DNA from: an uncultured Prevotella sp. | GTDB taxonomy: Bacteria > Bacteroidota > Bacteroidia > Bacteroidales > Bacteroidaceae | Length of the DNA: 33,361 nt | Direction of reading: 5' to 3' | Assembly: GCA_900546575.1 (NCBI GenBank) | Contig: URDM01000025.1 | Location: 1-33,361 of the forward strand | Part shown: piece after piece, positions 1-6,909 of the stretch | Layout: every line of letters begins with the position of its first letter | Numbering within the stretch: position 1 is the stretch's first letter | Translations under genes and position numbers: made by a program | The notes under the pieces: generated by a model | The model's database searches: none | The model's input: the letters and a program-made list of their open reading frames with translations, nothing else | Told to the model about the DNA's origin: nothing

Positions 1-5
1 ACATG

Positions 6-43
6 ACAAAGCCCTGGCTTGTGAAAGTCGGGGCTTTGTTTGT
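6..43 (+). terminator. Intrinsic terminator of an off-window gene
   Basis: A perfect 9-bp stem (ACAAAGCCC at 6-14 with GGGCTTTGT at 31-39) with a 16-base loop is followed by a short T-rich run. It probably ends a plus-strand gene lying left of the window, since no gene in the window reads into it on that strand. Between 44 and 188 I see no gene, only AT-rich spacer. Confidence 0.55.
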
Positions 44-188
44 AAAAAAAGAGGATGCGTCGTTTTGACACACCCCCTTTTTTTATGCCTGTAAGCATTT
101 TAAGGTAAACCGCTTTTTGCTGTTGCCAAATAATTGTATATATACCGTCTGACTTTTCTTACTTTCAAGCTATTTGCATAGTGCTTTG

Positions 189-250
189 CAAATGTAGTCC
201 TTTTGCACTTCAAAACGAGCCCTTTTGCAATGCAAAAGGACTACATTTTG
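189..250. repeat. Long hairpin, probable member of the hairpin/iteron repeat family
   Basis: The arm at 189-207 (core AATGTAGTCCTTTTGCA) is the inverse of the arm at 231-250 apart from one extra T, with a 23-base loop. It lies 16 bases beyond the sulfatase stop codon and could act as its terminator or RNA 3' stabiliser. Its vocabulary (CCTTTTGCA, TGCAAAAGGAC, and TTTCAAGCTATT just before it) recurs in the element at 8966-9150, so I place it loosely in that family. It lacks the 22-bp tandem units. Confidence 0.5.
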
Positions 251-265
251 TAAGCGATATGTTTT

Positions 266-1627
266 TTACTTCTTTCGTGGCACGTAAGGAACGTCGGCGC
301 GCGACGATTTTACGCCATACTGCTGCATCCACTCTTCGAGTATACGGCGGTGCTGCGACAGCGTTTCGGCGTATGCTTTCTCCACTGCAAGGTTGCGTGT
401 CTCGCCACGGTCGCGGCGCATATCGTAGAGCTGTTCGCGATAGCGTCCCTTGTCGTAGAGCACATACTTGAAGTCGGGCGTGCGTACCGACCATCCCAGT
501 GTGCCCGCTCCCTTGTCAAAGAGGGTCTCCGTCACTACGTAAGGCTGGTGCTGTGCGTTGGCGTTGCCGCTTTCGGCAATGTTGCGGTAGGACACTCCAC
601 GTGTGCCTTTAGGCTTGTCGGCACCTGTCCAGTCGCATATCGAGGCAAAGAAGTCGGGACCGTTGTTGATGAGTTGGGGCAGTTGTTTGCCGGCGTTCTT
701 CTTGCCAGGTAATACAACTATCATCGGAATGTTGGTCACTTCGTCGTAAAGTGCCGACTTTTGGTTCCAGTGGTGGGCGCTGGTGCCGTCGCCGTGGTCG
801 CTCGTGAATATCACTACGGTGTTGCGCCAAAGCGAATTCTTGTCGATAGCATCCACAATCTTGCCTATCTCCTTGTCCACATGCTCCACCAGTCGGTAGT
901 AGGCGTAGCGGTAACGGCGCCAGTCGTCGTCGGTGTACGATGTTGTAGGGTAGCCCGAATAGTTGAGCGACTTCTCGCGCTGTATGATGTCGGCATCGTA
1001 GGGGCTGATGGCGTAGTTGGCAGGCAGACCCGGACACTCGCTCACGTCAGGCACGGTGATGTCGGCAAAGGGCAGGTCCTGCTGGCGTGCAAACTCGCAT
1101 ATGTTGTGCGGATTGTCAAACGATGCCACGAGGAAGAAGGGGCGTTGGGGCTTGCTGTGGCTGTTGAGGAAGTCGACGCATGCTTCAGCTAGTCCGGTAT
1201 CGTCGTGATTGTGTATGTTGCGGAATCCGAATTCACCGTCGGGTATTGAGGCTGTATGGGCGTGCCATTTTCCGGCGTAGGCGCATTCGTATCCGGCTTC
1301 GCCCACGAGTGTGCCGAGTGTGCGCGTGCGTACGGAGTCGGGTATGGGTGTGCCGTTGCGCTCCACTCCCAGTTCGTGAGCCATGTACCCCGTGAACATT
1401 GATGCGCGCGATGGTCCGCTGAGCGGCGACGAGCAGTAGGCGTTGGTGAATGTCACGCCAGCGGCAGCCAGTCGGTCGATGTTAGGGGTGTGAAGGTCGG
1501 TGTTGCCAAGGCAGCTCATGGCGGTAGCTGTCTGTTGGTCGGTCATGATGTAGATGATGTTGGGGCGCTGTGCAGCCATCGTTGTGATAGGCGCAAGTGC
1601 CAGCAGGGGTTTCAGTAGATGTCTCAT
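266..1627 (-). CDS. Secreted/periplasmic sulfatase (Ser-type, formylglycine-dependent)
   Basis: A 453-residue sulfatase that should hydrolyse a sulfate ester, probably on a glycan; the substrate cannot be read from the sequence. Residues 1-19 look like a type I signal peptide ending MAA before Gln20. The sulfatase signature is SGPSRASMFTG at 70-80, with Ser70 at the position converted to formylglycine. Asp30-Gln31 are probable metal ligands, GKWH is at 119-122 and SDHGD at 276-280. A Ser-type enzyme needs the radical-SAM maturase anSME, which is not in this window. It stands alone: no SusC/D pair or other sulfatase adjoins it, and 356 bases separate it from the next gene. Its downstream side carries the hairpin at 189-250. 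The family assignment is firm; the specificity is open. Confidence 0.9.
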   Translation of the reverse strand: MRHLLKPLLALAPITTMAAQRPNIIYIMTDQQTATAMSCLGNTDLHTPNIDRLAAAGVTFTNAYCSSPLSGPSRASMFTGYMAHELGVERNGTPIPDSVRTRTLGTLVGEAGYECAYAGKWHAHTASIPDGEFGFRNIHNHDDTGLAEACVDFLNSHSKPQRPFFLVASFDNPHNICEFARQQDLPFADITVPDVSECPGLPANYAISPYDADIIQREKSLNYSGYPTTSYTDDDWRRYRYAYYRLVEHVDKEIGKIVDAIDKNSLWRNTVVIFTSDHGDGTSAHHWNQKSALYDEVTNIPMIVVLPGKKNAGKQLPQLINNGPDFFASICDWTGADKPKGTRGVSYRNIAESGNANAQHQPYVVTETLFDKGAGTLGWSVRTPDFKYVLYDKGRYREQLYDMRRDRGETRNLAVEKAYAETLSQHRRILEEWMQQYGVKSSRADVPYVPRKK

Positions 1628-1770
1628 TTCTTTATTATTGTTCTATTAGTATTATTTGAATATATGTTACGGTTTGCTTGTATTTGGGCCTTGTTATGCT
1701 TCGAAACGTCACTTAAACTATGAAAAAACGTGAAAATGCAACTTTTTAGTTATTTTTTTTCCGTTTTTTT

Positions 1771-1801
1771 TTTGCAGCAATGGAAAATATTATTAATTTT
1801 G
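1771..1801 (+). promoter_or_regulatory. Bacteroidota-type promoter of a candidate small RNA
   Basis: TTTG at 1771-1774, 19 bases, then TAATTTTG at 1794-1801, which fits the Bacteroidota primary sigma factor consensus TTTG / N19-21 / TAnnTTTG at every fixed base. It points rightwards into a space with no plus-strand gene. The region is AT-rich, so a chance match cannot be excluded. Confidence 0.5.
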
Positions 1802-1807
1802 CCATCG

Positions 1808-1918
1808 TGTAAAGAATAACGCTAAATGTAGCGAAGATTTTTTTGATTTGTTTTAGTAGATTAGTTTTTAAGTAGTTTGTTTTTGAAAGTCGGATGCCGT
1901 GAGGCACCCGATTTTTTT
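1808..1918 (+). ncRNA. Candidate free-standing small RNA, about 110 nt
   Basis: The interval is bounded by a full-consensus promoter (1771-1801) and an intrinsic terminator (1890-1918), and holds no reading frame of note. The 5' part contains a small hairpin, CGCTA-AATG-TAGCG at 1820-1833, followed by seven T, which could itself cause early termination. It lies between the start of the sulfatase gene and the stop of the ferredoxin-type gene, both on the minus strand, so it is not a leader of either. I do not recognise the RNA family. Start and end are estimates from the promoter and T-run. Confidence 0.4.
1890..1918 (+). terminator. Intrinsic terminator of the candidate small RNA
   Basis: TCGGATGCC (1890-1898), a GTGA loop, and GGCACCCGA (1903-1911) form a 9-bp stem with one A-C mismatch, followed by seven T (1912-1918). 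The T-run is on the plus strand; the minus strand has only a weak U-tract, so it serves rightward transcription better than the flanking minus-strand gene. Confidence 0.6.
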
Positions 1919-1983
1919 GTTATTATACTTTTCCTGTTTTTGTTTTCGAGGCTGATTGTCTGCCGTTTTCAGAAATGGTAGTC

Positions 1984-2790
1984 TTAGATATTGCGCTCGA
2001 AATGTTCGTAATAGTATTGTCCCTTGTCCTTGGTGCGGTTGCCGTATTCTATGGCACGGGTGGGGCAGTGGTGGTAGCAGGCAAAGCACGATAGGCACTT
2101 GCCGTTGTGTTTCCATTCTGGGCATTCGCCCTTGCTCCATTCTATGTCGTCGGTGGGGCAGACACTGGCACACTTGCCGCAATGTATGCAGCGTTGCGGG
2201 TCTACACGAAACTTGCTGTCGCCTATAATCCATTTGATGAAAGCGTGGCCGATCAAGCGGCTGTTGATTCGAGGCCAGTGTCCTCTGGTTATCTTGAATA
2301 TTCCGCGGTCCTTGTCGATAATGTGGTCGACGAATGCGCATATCATGTGGTTGGCATGCATTTTCTTCTGGATTTCCTTCTTCTCTTCGTCTACATCCAT
2401 GAAGGGCAGGCCTACATACGATTCGGGCATGATAAGCGATATGGCGCTGTCGGCCTTCAGTCCGATGGCAGCCAGGTCTTTCTGGAATATGTCGACGGCT
2501 TCGCCCACGGTGTCGCCGGCTGTGCATATTATGTAGCAGTAGCGTCCTTGGGCGTTGGTGATGCGCAGATTGGCTATAAACTCTCTCACCATGAGTGGCG
2601 GTCGCCATCCATGTACGGGAAAGAGGAATCCGATTGACTCATCCGAATCAAGCGTATATTCGTGGATTTTGTCGCTGCCGCCATGCTTCTTGCATTCGGC
2701 TGCGATGTCGATGATGTCGTCACCGGTGAAGTATTTTATTCTTTTGGCTGCCCAGCGGGTGTTGCCGGTGCACGAAAAGTAGAAAACCAT
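1984..2790 (-). CDS. EFR1-type protein: flavodoxin-like domain plus two [4Fe-4S] clusters
   Basis: A 268-residue cytoplasmic redox protein. The N-terminus (VFYFSCTGNTRWAAKRI, residues 2-18) has the phosphate-binding pattern of a flavodoxin fold. The C-terminal third carries two [4Fe-4S] motifs: Cys201, 204, 207, 211 and Cys232, 235, 238, 242, each CxxCxxCxxxC followed by Pro. This flavodoxin-ferredoxin fusion matches the EFR1 family common in anaerobes. The redox partner and physiological reaction are not known for the family as far as I can tell. It lies alone between a candidate small RNA and the DUF1573 gene. The 33 bases between its start and the terminator of the DUF1573 gene leave little room for a promoter and none is obvious. 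Confidence 0.88.
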   Translation of the reverse strand: MVFYFSCTGNTRWAAKRIKYFTGDDIIDIAAECKKHGGSDKIHEYTLDSDESIGFLFPVHGWRPPLMVREFIANLRITNAQGRYCYIICTAGDTVGEAVDIFQKDLAAIGLKADSAISLIMPESYVGLPFMDVDEEKKEIQKKMHANHMICAFVDHIIDKDRGIFKITRGHWPRINSRLIGHAFIKWIIGDSKFRVDPQRCIHCGKCASVCPTDDIEWSKGECPEWKHNGKCLSCFACYHHCPTRAIEYGNRTKDKGQYYYEHFERNI

Positions 2791-2823
2791 AAGCTCTCAG
2801 TGATAAGGATTGTGTAGTAAACG

Positions 2824-2867
2824 AAAAAAGGCAGGGTGCGCGGTTGTTATGTGCGTATCCTGCCTTT
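2824..2867 (-). terminator. Intrinsic terminator of the DUF1573 gene
   Basis: AAAGGCAGG (2827-2835) pairs with CCTGCCTTT (2859-2867), with further pairing inside the loop. Read on the minus strand, the stem is followed by a run of six T. It lies about 45 bases past the stop of the DUF1573 gene. Confidence 0.75.
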
Positions 2868-2912
2868 ATGTGATGTCGGTCCTGATGTAAGACCGTCTGT
2901 AGAAAGTGCTTT

Positions 2913-3305
2913 TTATTTTGCTTCTTCCATTACGCCTTCGATATACAGACGTGTAAGCTCGGTTACGCCGTTTGATCTTACCGTAATGGTTTTCTTGAAG
3001 TGTCCCGGGAATGTGCCTCGACCGTTGTATGTCACCTTTATCTCACCCTTCTCACCCGGCTTGATAGGAGTCTTGGTGAACGAGGGGATGGTGCATCCGC
3101 AGCTTGCGATAGCCTGGTTGATCACCAGCGGTGCTGTGCCCTGGTTGACGAATGTGAATACGCACTTCTGTACTGGCTCTTTCTCAGAGAATTTTCCGAA
3201 GTTGTAGTTTATCTTCTCAAACTTGATTGAAGCCTGTTTCTCTTGTGCCATTGTCATGCTGACGCATGCGATGAGCATGGCAAACACTATAAATATTCTC
3301 TTCAT
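2913..3305 (-). CDS. DUF1573 domain protein, exported
   Basis: A 130-residue protein with a signal peptide at about 1-20 (hydrophobic core, then TMAQ) and a single immunoglobulin-like DUF1573 domain. The typical elements are visible: FEKINYNFGKF near residues 29-39, then FTFVNQGTAPLVI, the Cys-Gly-Cys motif of IASCGCTIP, and IKPGEKGEIKVTYN. Members are abundant in Bacteroidales and are presumed periplasmic or surface proteins; no activity is established to my knowledge. It has its own terminator (2824-2867) and a probable -7 box (3346-3353), so it is likely a single-gene unit. Confidence 0.88.
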   Translation of the reverse strand: MKRIFIVFAMLIACVSMTMAQEKQASIKFEKINYNFGKFSEKEPVQKCVFTFVNQGTAPLVINQAIASCGCTIPSFTKTPIKPGEKGEIKVTYNGRGTFPGHFKKTITVRSNGVTELTRLYIEGVMEEAK

Positions 3306-3345
3306 TTTCTTTTCTAATTTTTTTGTTGTTAATGAAATAACTCTG

Positions 3346-3353
3346 CAAAATTA
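3346..3353 (-). promoter_or_regulatory. Probable -7 box of the DUF1573 gene
   Basis: CAAAATTA on the plus strand reads TAATTTTG on the minus strand, a full TAnnTTTG match, 41 bases upstream of the start codon. The -33 box is less clear: the nearest CAAA lies 23 bases away (3377-3380), longer than the usual 19-21. Confidence 0.45.
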
Positions 3354-3406
3354 CAAAAAGATTTATGTCTTGGGCACAAAATGGGCATTTTTTTGCAATT
3401 ATTATA

Positions 3407-4651
3407 TTAAAATCTACCCTGCTCACCGAGATAGCTGTCCTTGAAGCCGAGGAAGTAGAGCACGCCGTCGATGCCGATGGTGTTGATGCTCTGCTTTGCA
3501 TTCGCCACAACGCGGGGCTTTGCATGGAACGCTATGCCCAGACCGGCTTCGCCAAGCATTGGCAAGTCGTTGGCTCCATCGCCTACAGCAATAGTCTGTG
3601 CCAGATTGACCTTCTCCACCTGGGCTATGAGTTTGAGCAGTTCGGCCTTGCGGTGTCCGTCTACTATCTCGCCAACGTAGCGTCCGGTGAGCTTGCCGTT
3701 GTCGTCAATCTCCAGTTCATTGGCATAGACGTAGTCGATGCCGTACTTGCGCTGCAGGAATTCGCCGAAATAAGTGAAGCCGCCACTGAGTATGGCTATC
3801 TTGTAGCCACAACGCTTCAGCACAGCCATGAGGCGGTCTACGCCCTCGGTGATGGGCATATGTACGGCTATGTCTTCAAACACGCTTGAGTCCAAACCTT
3901 TCAGTAGTGCCACGCGACGTGTAAAACTCTCCTTGAAATCTATCTCGCCACGCATGGCACTTTCGGTGATAGCCTTCACCTCAGCGCCTACACCTGCGCG
4001 CTCGGCAAGTTCGTCGATGCACTCGGTCTGGATGAGTGTGGAGTCCATATCGAAGCAGATGAGTCGGCGCATACGGCGATACATGTCGTCGCGTTGGAAC
4101 GAGAAGTCAATCTCCATTTCCGAAGATATGTGCATAAGTTCCTCCTGCATGGCTGCGCGGTCGGTGGGTGTGCCGCGCAGCGAGAACTCGATGCAGGCAC
4201 GCACGTTGCGTTCCGGGTGCTTTATGCTCATGCGTCCGGTGAGTCGCAGTATGGAGTCGATGTTGAGTCCCTGGTTGGTTATGACTCTTGTAGCGGCTTC
4301 TATCTGCTTTGCCGAAAGCGACCTGCCGATGAGTGTGAGTATGAATCGGTTCTTGCCCTGGCCGTTTACCCAGTTCTCGTATTCGTCGTCGGTGACGGGT
4401 GCGAATCCGATGTTCACTCCCAGTTCGGTGGCTTTGAACAGCAGTTCTTTCATTACCTGACCCGAAGCATTCTCGTCTATGCGTATGAGGATGCCCAGCG
4501 ACAGTGTGGAGTGTATGTCTGCCTGGCCTATGTCCAATATCTTTGCATCCTTGCTGGCAAGGATTTCCATTATGGATGTGGTCAGACCTGGGCGGTCGTT
4601 GCCCGTTATTCTGATTAGTATCTGTTCTTCTTTCGTATTGTTAGTTTCCAT
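3407..4651 (-). CDS. serB: Phosphoserine phosphatase with N-terminal ACT domains
   Basis: Catalyses the last step of serine synthesis, dephosphorylation of 3-phosphoserine. The 414 residues comprise two ACT-like regions (about 8-85 and 100-185) and a C-terminal HAD phosphatase. Motif I is DMDST at 201-205, with Asp201 nucleophile and Asp203 acid/base. Motif II is Ser289 in LSGG, and the metal-binding motif is GDGANDLPM at 357-365. The ACT regions suggest amino-acid control or oligomerisation. The gene begins 12 bases after the stop of the mannose-1-phosphate guanylyltransferase gene, so the two are probably cotranscribed although the pathways are unrelated. Length and motifs fit the ACT-containing SerB form found in Bacteroidota. 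Confidence 0.95.
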   Translation of the reverse strand: METNNTKEEQILIRITGNDRPGLTTSIMEILASKDAKILDIGQADIHSTLSLGILIRIDENASGQVMKELLFKATELGVNIGFAPVTDDEYENWVNGQGKNRFILTLIGRSLSAKQIEAATRVITNQGLNIDSILRLTGRMSIKHPERNVRACIEFSLRGTPTDRAAMQEELMHISSEMEIDFSFQRDDMYRRMRRLICFDMDSTLIQTECIDELAERAGVGAEVKAITESAMRGEIDFKESFTRRVALLKGLDSSVFEDIAVHMPITEGVDRLMAVLKRCGYKIAILSGGFTYFGEFLQRKYGIDYVYANELEIDDNGKLTGRYVGEIVDGHRKAELLKLIAQVEKVNLAQTIAVGDGANDLPMLGEAGLGIAFHAKPRVVANAKQSINTIGIDGVLYFLGFKDSYLGEQGRF

Positions 4652-4663
4652 TTATTCTATTGG

Positions 4664-5728
4664 TTATTCTTCTGCAAACAGTCGTATGCGCTGTTCTTCC
4701 GACAGTTTGCACACAATCAGCTGGTTGTCTTTTTCGGCTACGATGTAGCCGTCGAGTCCCTGCACCACCACTTTCTTCTCCTCTGTGGTGTGTACAATGC
4801 AGTTGTGTGAGTCTATCATGTGTATGTTCTCGCCTATGAGGGCGTTGCCGTAGAGGTCTTTGTGGGTCTGCTCCATGAGCGAAGTCCATGTTCCGAGGTC
4901 GCTCCAGCCGAAGTTTGCCGGACAGACGAATATCTCCTCGGCCTTCTCCATGATGGCGTAGTCTACCGATATGTTGTCGCATTCGGGATAGCGGCTGTCT
5001 ATTGTGGGCTGTTCTTCGGGCGTGCCGTATATGTCGAGCATGCCTTCGAACACCTTGCTTATAGTAGGGCTGTACACGCGGAAGGCGTTGACAATGGTGG
5101 AAACGCTCCACACGAAGATGCCTGCATTCCAGAAATAGTTCTTATGAGAGATGTATTCCTTGGCGGTTTCGTAGTCGGGCTTCTCGCGGAACGAGTCGAT
5201 ACGGTATATCTCCTTGTTGCGTGGCGAGGCTGTAGAGAGGTCTGCCTGGATATATCCGTAGCCCGTTTCGGGACGTGTAGGAGTCATGCCGAGCGTCACG
5301 ATGGCGTCGGTTTCGGACGTGAAATTCATACATTGGCGTATGATGCGTCTGAACTCTTCGGTGTCGGTAACGATGTGGTCGCTCGGTGTTATCACCACGT
5401 TGGCCCTTGGATCTTGCGACTTTATGCGCCAGCTTACGTAAGCAATGCATGGTGCGGTGTTGCGTCGGCAAGGCTCGAGCAATATGTTTTCGGCCTTCAC
5501 TTCGGGCAGTTGTTCGCGCACGACGTCGGCATACTTCTTATTTGTCACTATCCACACGTTCTCGGGCGGGCATATGCCCTTGAACCTGTCGTATGTAAGT
5601 TGCAGCAGCGATCGACCGACACCAAGGATGTCGATGAACTGCTTCGGGCGGTCGGCTGTGCTCATAGGCCAGAATCTGCTGCCTACTCCGCCTGCCATAA
5701 TAACAAGATGATTACTTACTCGAGCCAT
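4664..5728 (-). CDS. manC: Mannose-1-phosphate guanylyltransferase
   Basis: Makes GDP-mannose from GTP and mannose-1-phosphate, the precursor for GDP-fucose and mannose in surface glycans. At 354 residues it has the nucleotidyltransferase domain and the beginning of a left-handed beta-helix, without the isomerase half of bifunctional ManC/AlgA proteins. Visible motifs are the nucleotide-binding loop AGGVGSRFWPMS (12-23), RPKQF (27-31), the PSDHIV metal/NTP motif and GYGYIQ. The gene is first in a likely two-gene unit with serB 12 bases downstream. A promoter-like pair lies at 5752-5782. The symbol is used for the guanylyltransferase activity; manA-type fusion is absent. Confidence 0.92.
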   Translation of the reverse strand: MARVSNHLVIMAGGVGSRFWPMSTADRPKQFIDILGVGRSLLQLTYDRFKGICPPENVWIVTNKKYADVVREQLPEVKAENILLEPCRRNTAPCIAYVSWRIKSQDPRANVVITPSDHIVTDTEEFRRIIRQCMNFTSETDAIVTLGMTPTRPETGYGYIQADLSTASPRNKEIYRIDSFREKPDYETAKEYISHKNYFWNAGIFVWSVSTIVNAFRVYSPTISKVFEGMLDIYGTPEEQPTIDSRYPECDNISVDYAIMEKAEEIFVCPANFGWSDLGTWTSLMEQTHKDLYGNALIGENIHMIDSHNCIVHTTEEKKVVVQGLDGYIVAEKDNQLIVCKLSEEQRIRLFAEE

Positions 5729-5751
5729 AAAAAAGTTTGTTGTTTATCTTG

Positions 5752-5782
5752 CAAAGATAGGAAAAATTGGCTACATCAGAAA
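5752..5782 (-). promoter_or_regulatory. Probable promoter of manC-serB
   Basis: CAAAGATA (5752-5759) is the reverse complement of TATCTTTG, a full -7 box. After 19 bases comes GAAA (5779-5782), one base short of the CAAA expected for the -33 box. The predicted start of transcription is about 15-20 bases before the start codon. Confidence 0.5.
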
Positions 5783-5826
5783 CTTTTTAGGCTATGGTTT
5801 TCAGAAAACTGTGTTTTTATTTGCTT

Positions 5827-6189
5827 TTATAGCATATCGTCGAACAAAAAGCCCATTTCGGGTTGGCTGTTCTGTTGTTCTTCGTGTAGCGACGGTTCGT
5901 GGTTGTCGTCGCAGAATTGCAGCATCAGTTGCTGTGCTGTTTGCGACGATGTGTTGATTTTGTAGTATCCGCGCTTGTCGCAACGGCACACAAGCGAGTC
6001 TGTAGATTGTGAATTGGCTTTGAGCCAAATGCGAACATCGTGGTGTACGTCGTCGATGAGTACGGGCGCGAACAGGGTGTTGCACGTATTGAATACATGC
6101 AATGCAATCTTGCGAACAGGCAGTCCGTTGTCGCCGGCTTCGCACAGCACACTGATTATTTCGTTGGCGTATTTGCTTGTTTCGCGCAT
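5827..6189 (-). CDS. Small conserved-looking protein of unknown function
   Basis: I do not recognise this 120-residue protein. It has no signal peptide or membrane segment. The N-terminal half (ETSKYANEIISVLCEAGDNGLPVRKIALHVFN) reads like a helical or winged-helix segment; the middle (VHHDVRIWLKANSQ...RGYYKIN) has alternating beta-type residues; the tail is acidic and Gln-rich, ending MGFLFDDML. The frame stays open upstream to 6240, giving 137 residues, but those extra codons overlap the terminator hairpin of the preceding gene (6203-6255), so I choose the ATG at 6189. The gene lies 98 bases downstream of the manC start with no clear promoter of its own. Confidence 0.6.
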   Translation of the reverse strand: MRETSKYANEIISVLCEAGDNGLPVRKIALHVFNTCNTLFAPVLIDDVHHDVRIWLKANSQSTDSLVCRCDKRGYYKINTSSQTAQQLMLQFCDDNHEPSLHEEQQNSQPEMGFLFDDML

Positions 6190-6202
6190 ATCATCAGGAC
6201 AA

Positions 6203-6255
6203 AAAGAAAGCTGCACACATATCATACATACGATATGCATGCAGCTATCTTTCTT
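6203..6255 (-). terminator. Terminator of the winged-helix gene
   Basis: A long imperfect inverted repeat: AAGAAAG / AGCTGC / ATATC on the left side matches GATAT / GCAGCT / CTTTCTT on the right. Read on the minus strand the hairpin ends in TTTCTTTTTG. It lies about 30 bases past the stop at 6286 and ends 14 bases before the ATG chosen for the next gene, which may therefore depend on readthrough. Confidence 0.6.
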
Positions 6256-6285
6256 ATAAGATAGAAACGGTTATTCTATTTTACA

Positions 6286-6588
6286 TTAGGCCAAAGTAAC
6301 GAGGTTGTCCTCATTCTTTACCTTGCCCTCTTTCAAGAGCCATCCTGTACCGAGGTAAACTTCCTCAGTAGCAATCTTTGCGGCCTTAGCTATCTCGGCT
6401 ACGCTCATAGCCTTGCCTGCAGCTACCAATGCCTGGTATACATCACCGGCACGGAAACCAGCGTTTTCTGCGCTTACTGCTACCTCTACAGCCTTCTTGC
6501 AGGTTGCACGCTTTGTAGTGGTTGCCTTAGCTGCAGTAGTTTTCTTGGCTGCAGTTGTTTTCTTTTCTGTTGCTTTCTTTTCTGCCAT
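6286..6588 (-). CDS. Winged-helix protein (DUF2582 type) with histone H1-like basic tail
   Basis: A 100-residue protein in two parts. Residues 1-32 are almost only Ala, Lys, Thr and Glu with repeated KKTTAAK-like units, resembling bacterial histone H1-like tails. Residues 33-100 form a small winged-helix domain; GDVYQAL (48-54), MSVAEIAKAA (61-70) and the strongly typical GTGWLLKEGKV (80-90) fit the DUF2582 family. A nucleoid-associated or DNA-binding role is an inference from this combination. The gene is monocistronic by its terminator (6203-6255). A MITE copy (6611-6780) lies between the gene and its probable -7 box (6829-6836). Confidence 0.85.
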   Translation of the reverse strand: MAEKKATEKKTTAAKKTTAAKATTTKRATCKKAVEVAVSAENAGFRAGDVYQALVAAGKAMSVAEIAKAAKIATEEVYLGTGWLLKEGKVKNEDNLVTLA

Positions 6589-6610
6589 AATTTTATGTAA
6601 ATAACATTAA

Positions 6611-6780
6611 TTTAAGTTTCGCAAGCGAAAGTAGTTAAGAAGTTAAGGAGTTATCGCGACCTACGGTTGCTATGGAGTTAAGCCATTAGTTTTTTTTGCT
6701 TGATTTATAGCATTAAAAGCATTTGACTTAACTTCTTAACTCCTTTAACTACTGAATTCTCTGAACTTGCGAAAGTTCAA
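6611..6780. mobile_element. MITE-like element, diverged copy 3
   Basis: About 170 bp. Its right end (ending GCGAAAGTTCAA), read in reverse, matches the left end of the two copies near the amylase over roughly 36 bases with one difference. Its left end (AAGTTTCGCAAGCG) is a degraded form of the same terminus. It shares the inner words GGAGTTATCGC and CTACGGT. ACATTAA flanks it directly at 6604-6610 and 6781-6787, a 7-bp target duplication. There is no coding capacity. Confidence 0.65.
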
Positions 6781-6828
6781 ACATTAATATAACGCTTCTC
6801 GTTAGCGTTTGTCTTTTTTATACGTTTG

Positions 6829-6836
6829 CAAAATTA
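6829..6836 (-). promoter_or_regulatory. Probable -7 box of the winged-helix gene
   Basis: CAAAATTA reads TAATTTTG on the minus strand, a full TAnnTTTG match. No CAAA occurs 19-21 bases beyond it (the nearest are 14 and 25 away), so the -33 part is weak. If it is used, the leader is about 235 nt and contains the whole MITE at 6611-6780. Confidence 0.35.
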
Positions 6837-6871
6837 GTCAAATATTTTTGCAAAAGGATAACAAATATATG

Positions 6872-6897
6872 AAAAAAGCCCGCCGAAGCGAGCTTTT
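6872..6897 (-). terminator. Intrinsic terminator of aspS
   Basis: On the minus strand GCTCGC, a TTCG tetraloop and GCGGGC form a 6-bp stem with one G-U pair, extended by A-T pairs, and followed by six T. It begins 13 bases past the aspS stop codon. Confidence 0.85.
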
Positions 6898-6909
6898 CAT
6901 TATATTCGT

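Noticed and set aside
1868..2608. 246-residue minus-strand frame overlapping the ferredoxin-type gene
   Set aside because: It runs out of frame with two clear [4Fe-4S] motifs and has an Arg/His/Gln-rich composition typical of shadow frames.
4820..5965. 381-residue plus-strand frame opposite manC
   Set aside because: It is antisense to a well-conserved gene and reads as the usual mirror frame of codon-biased DNA; no family resemblance.
6791..6817. AACGCT/AGCGTT hairpin with T-run as a plus-strand terminator
   Set aside because: The stem is only 6 bp and no plus-strand gene precedes it.
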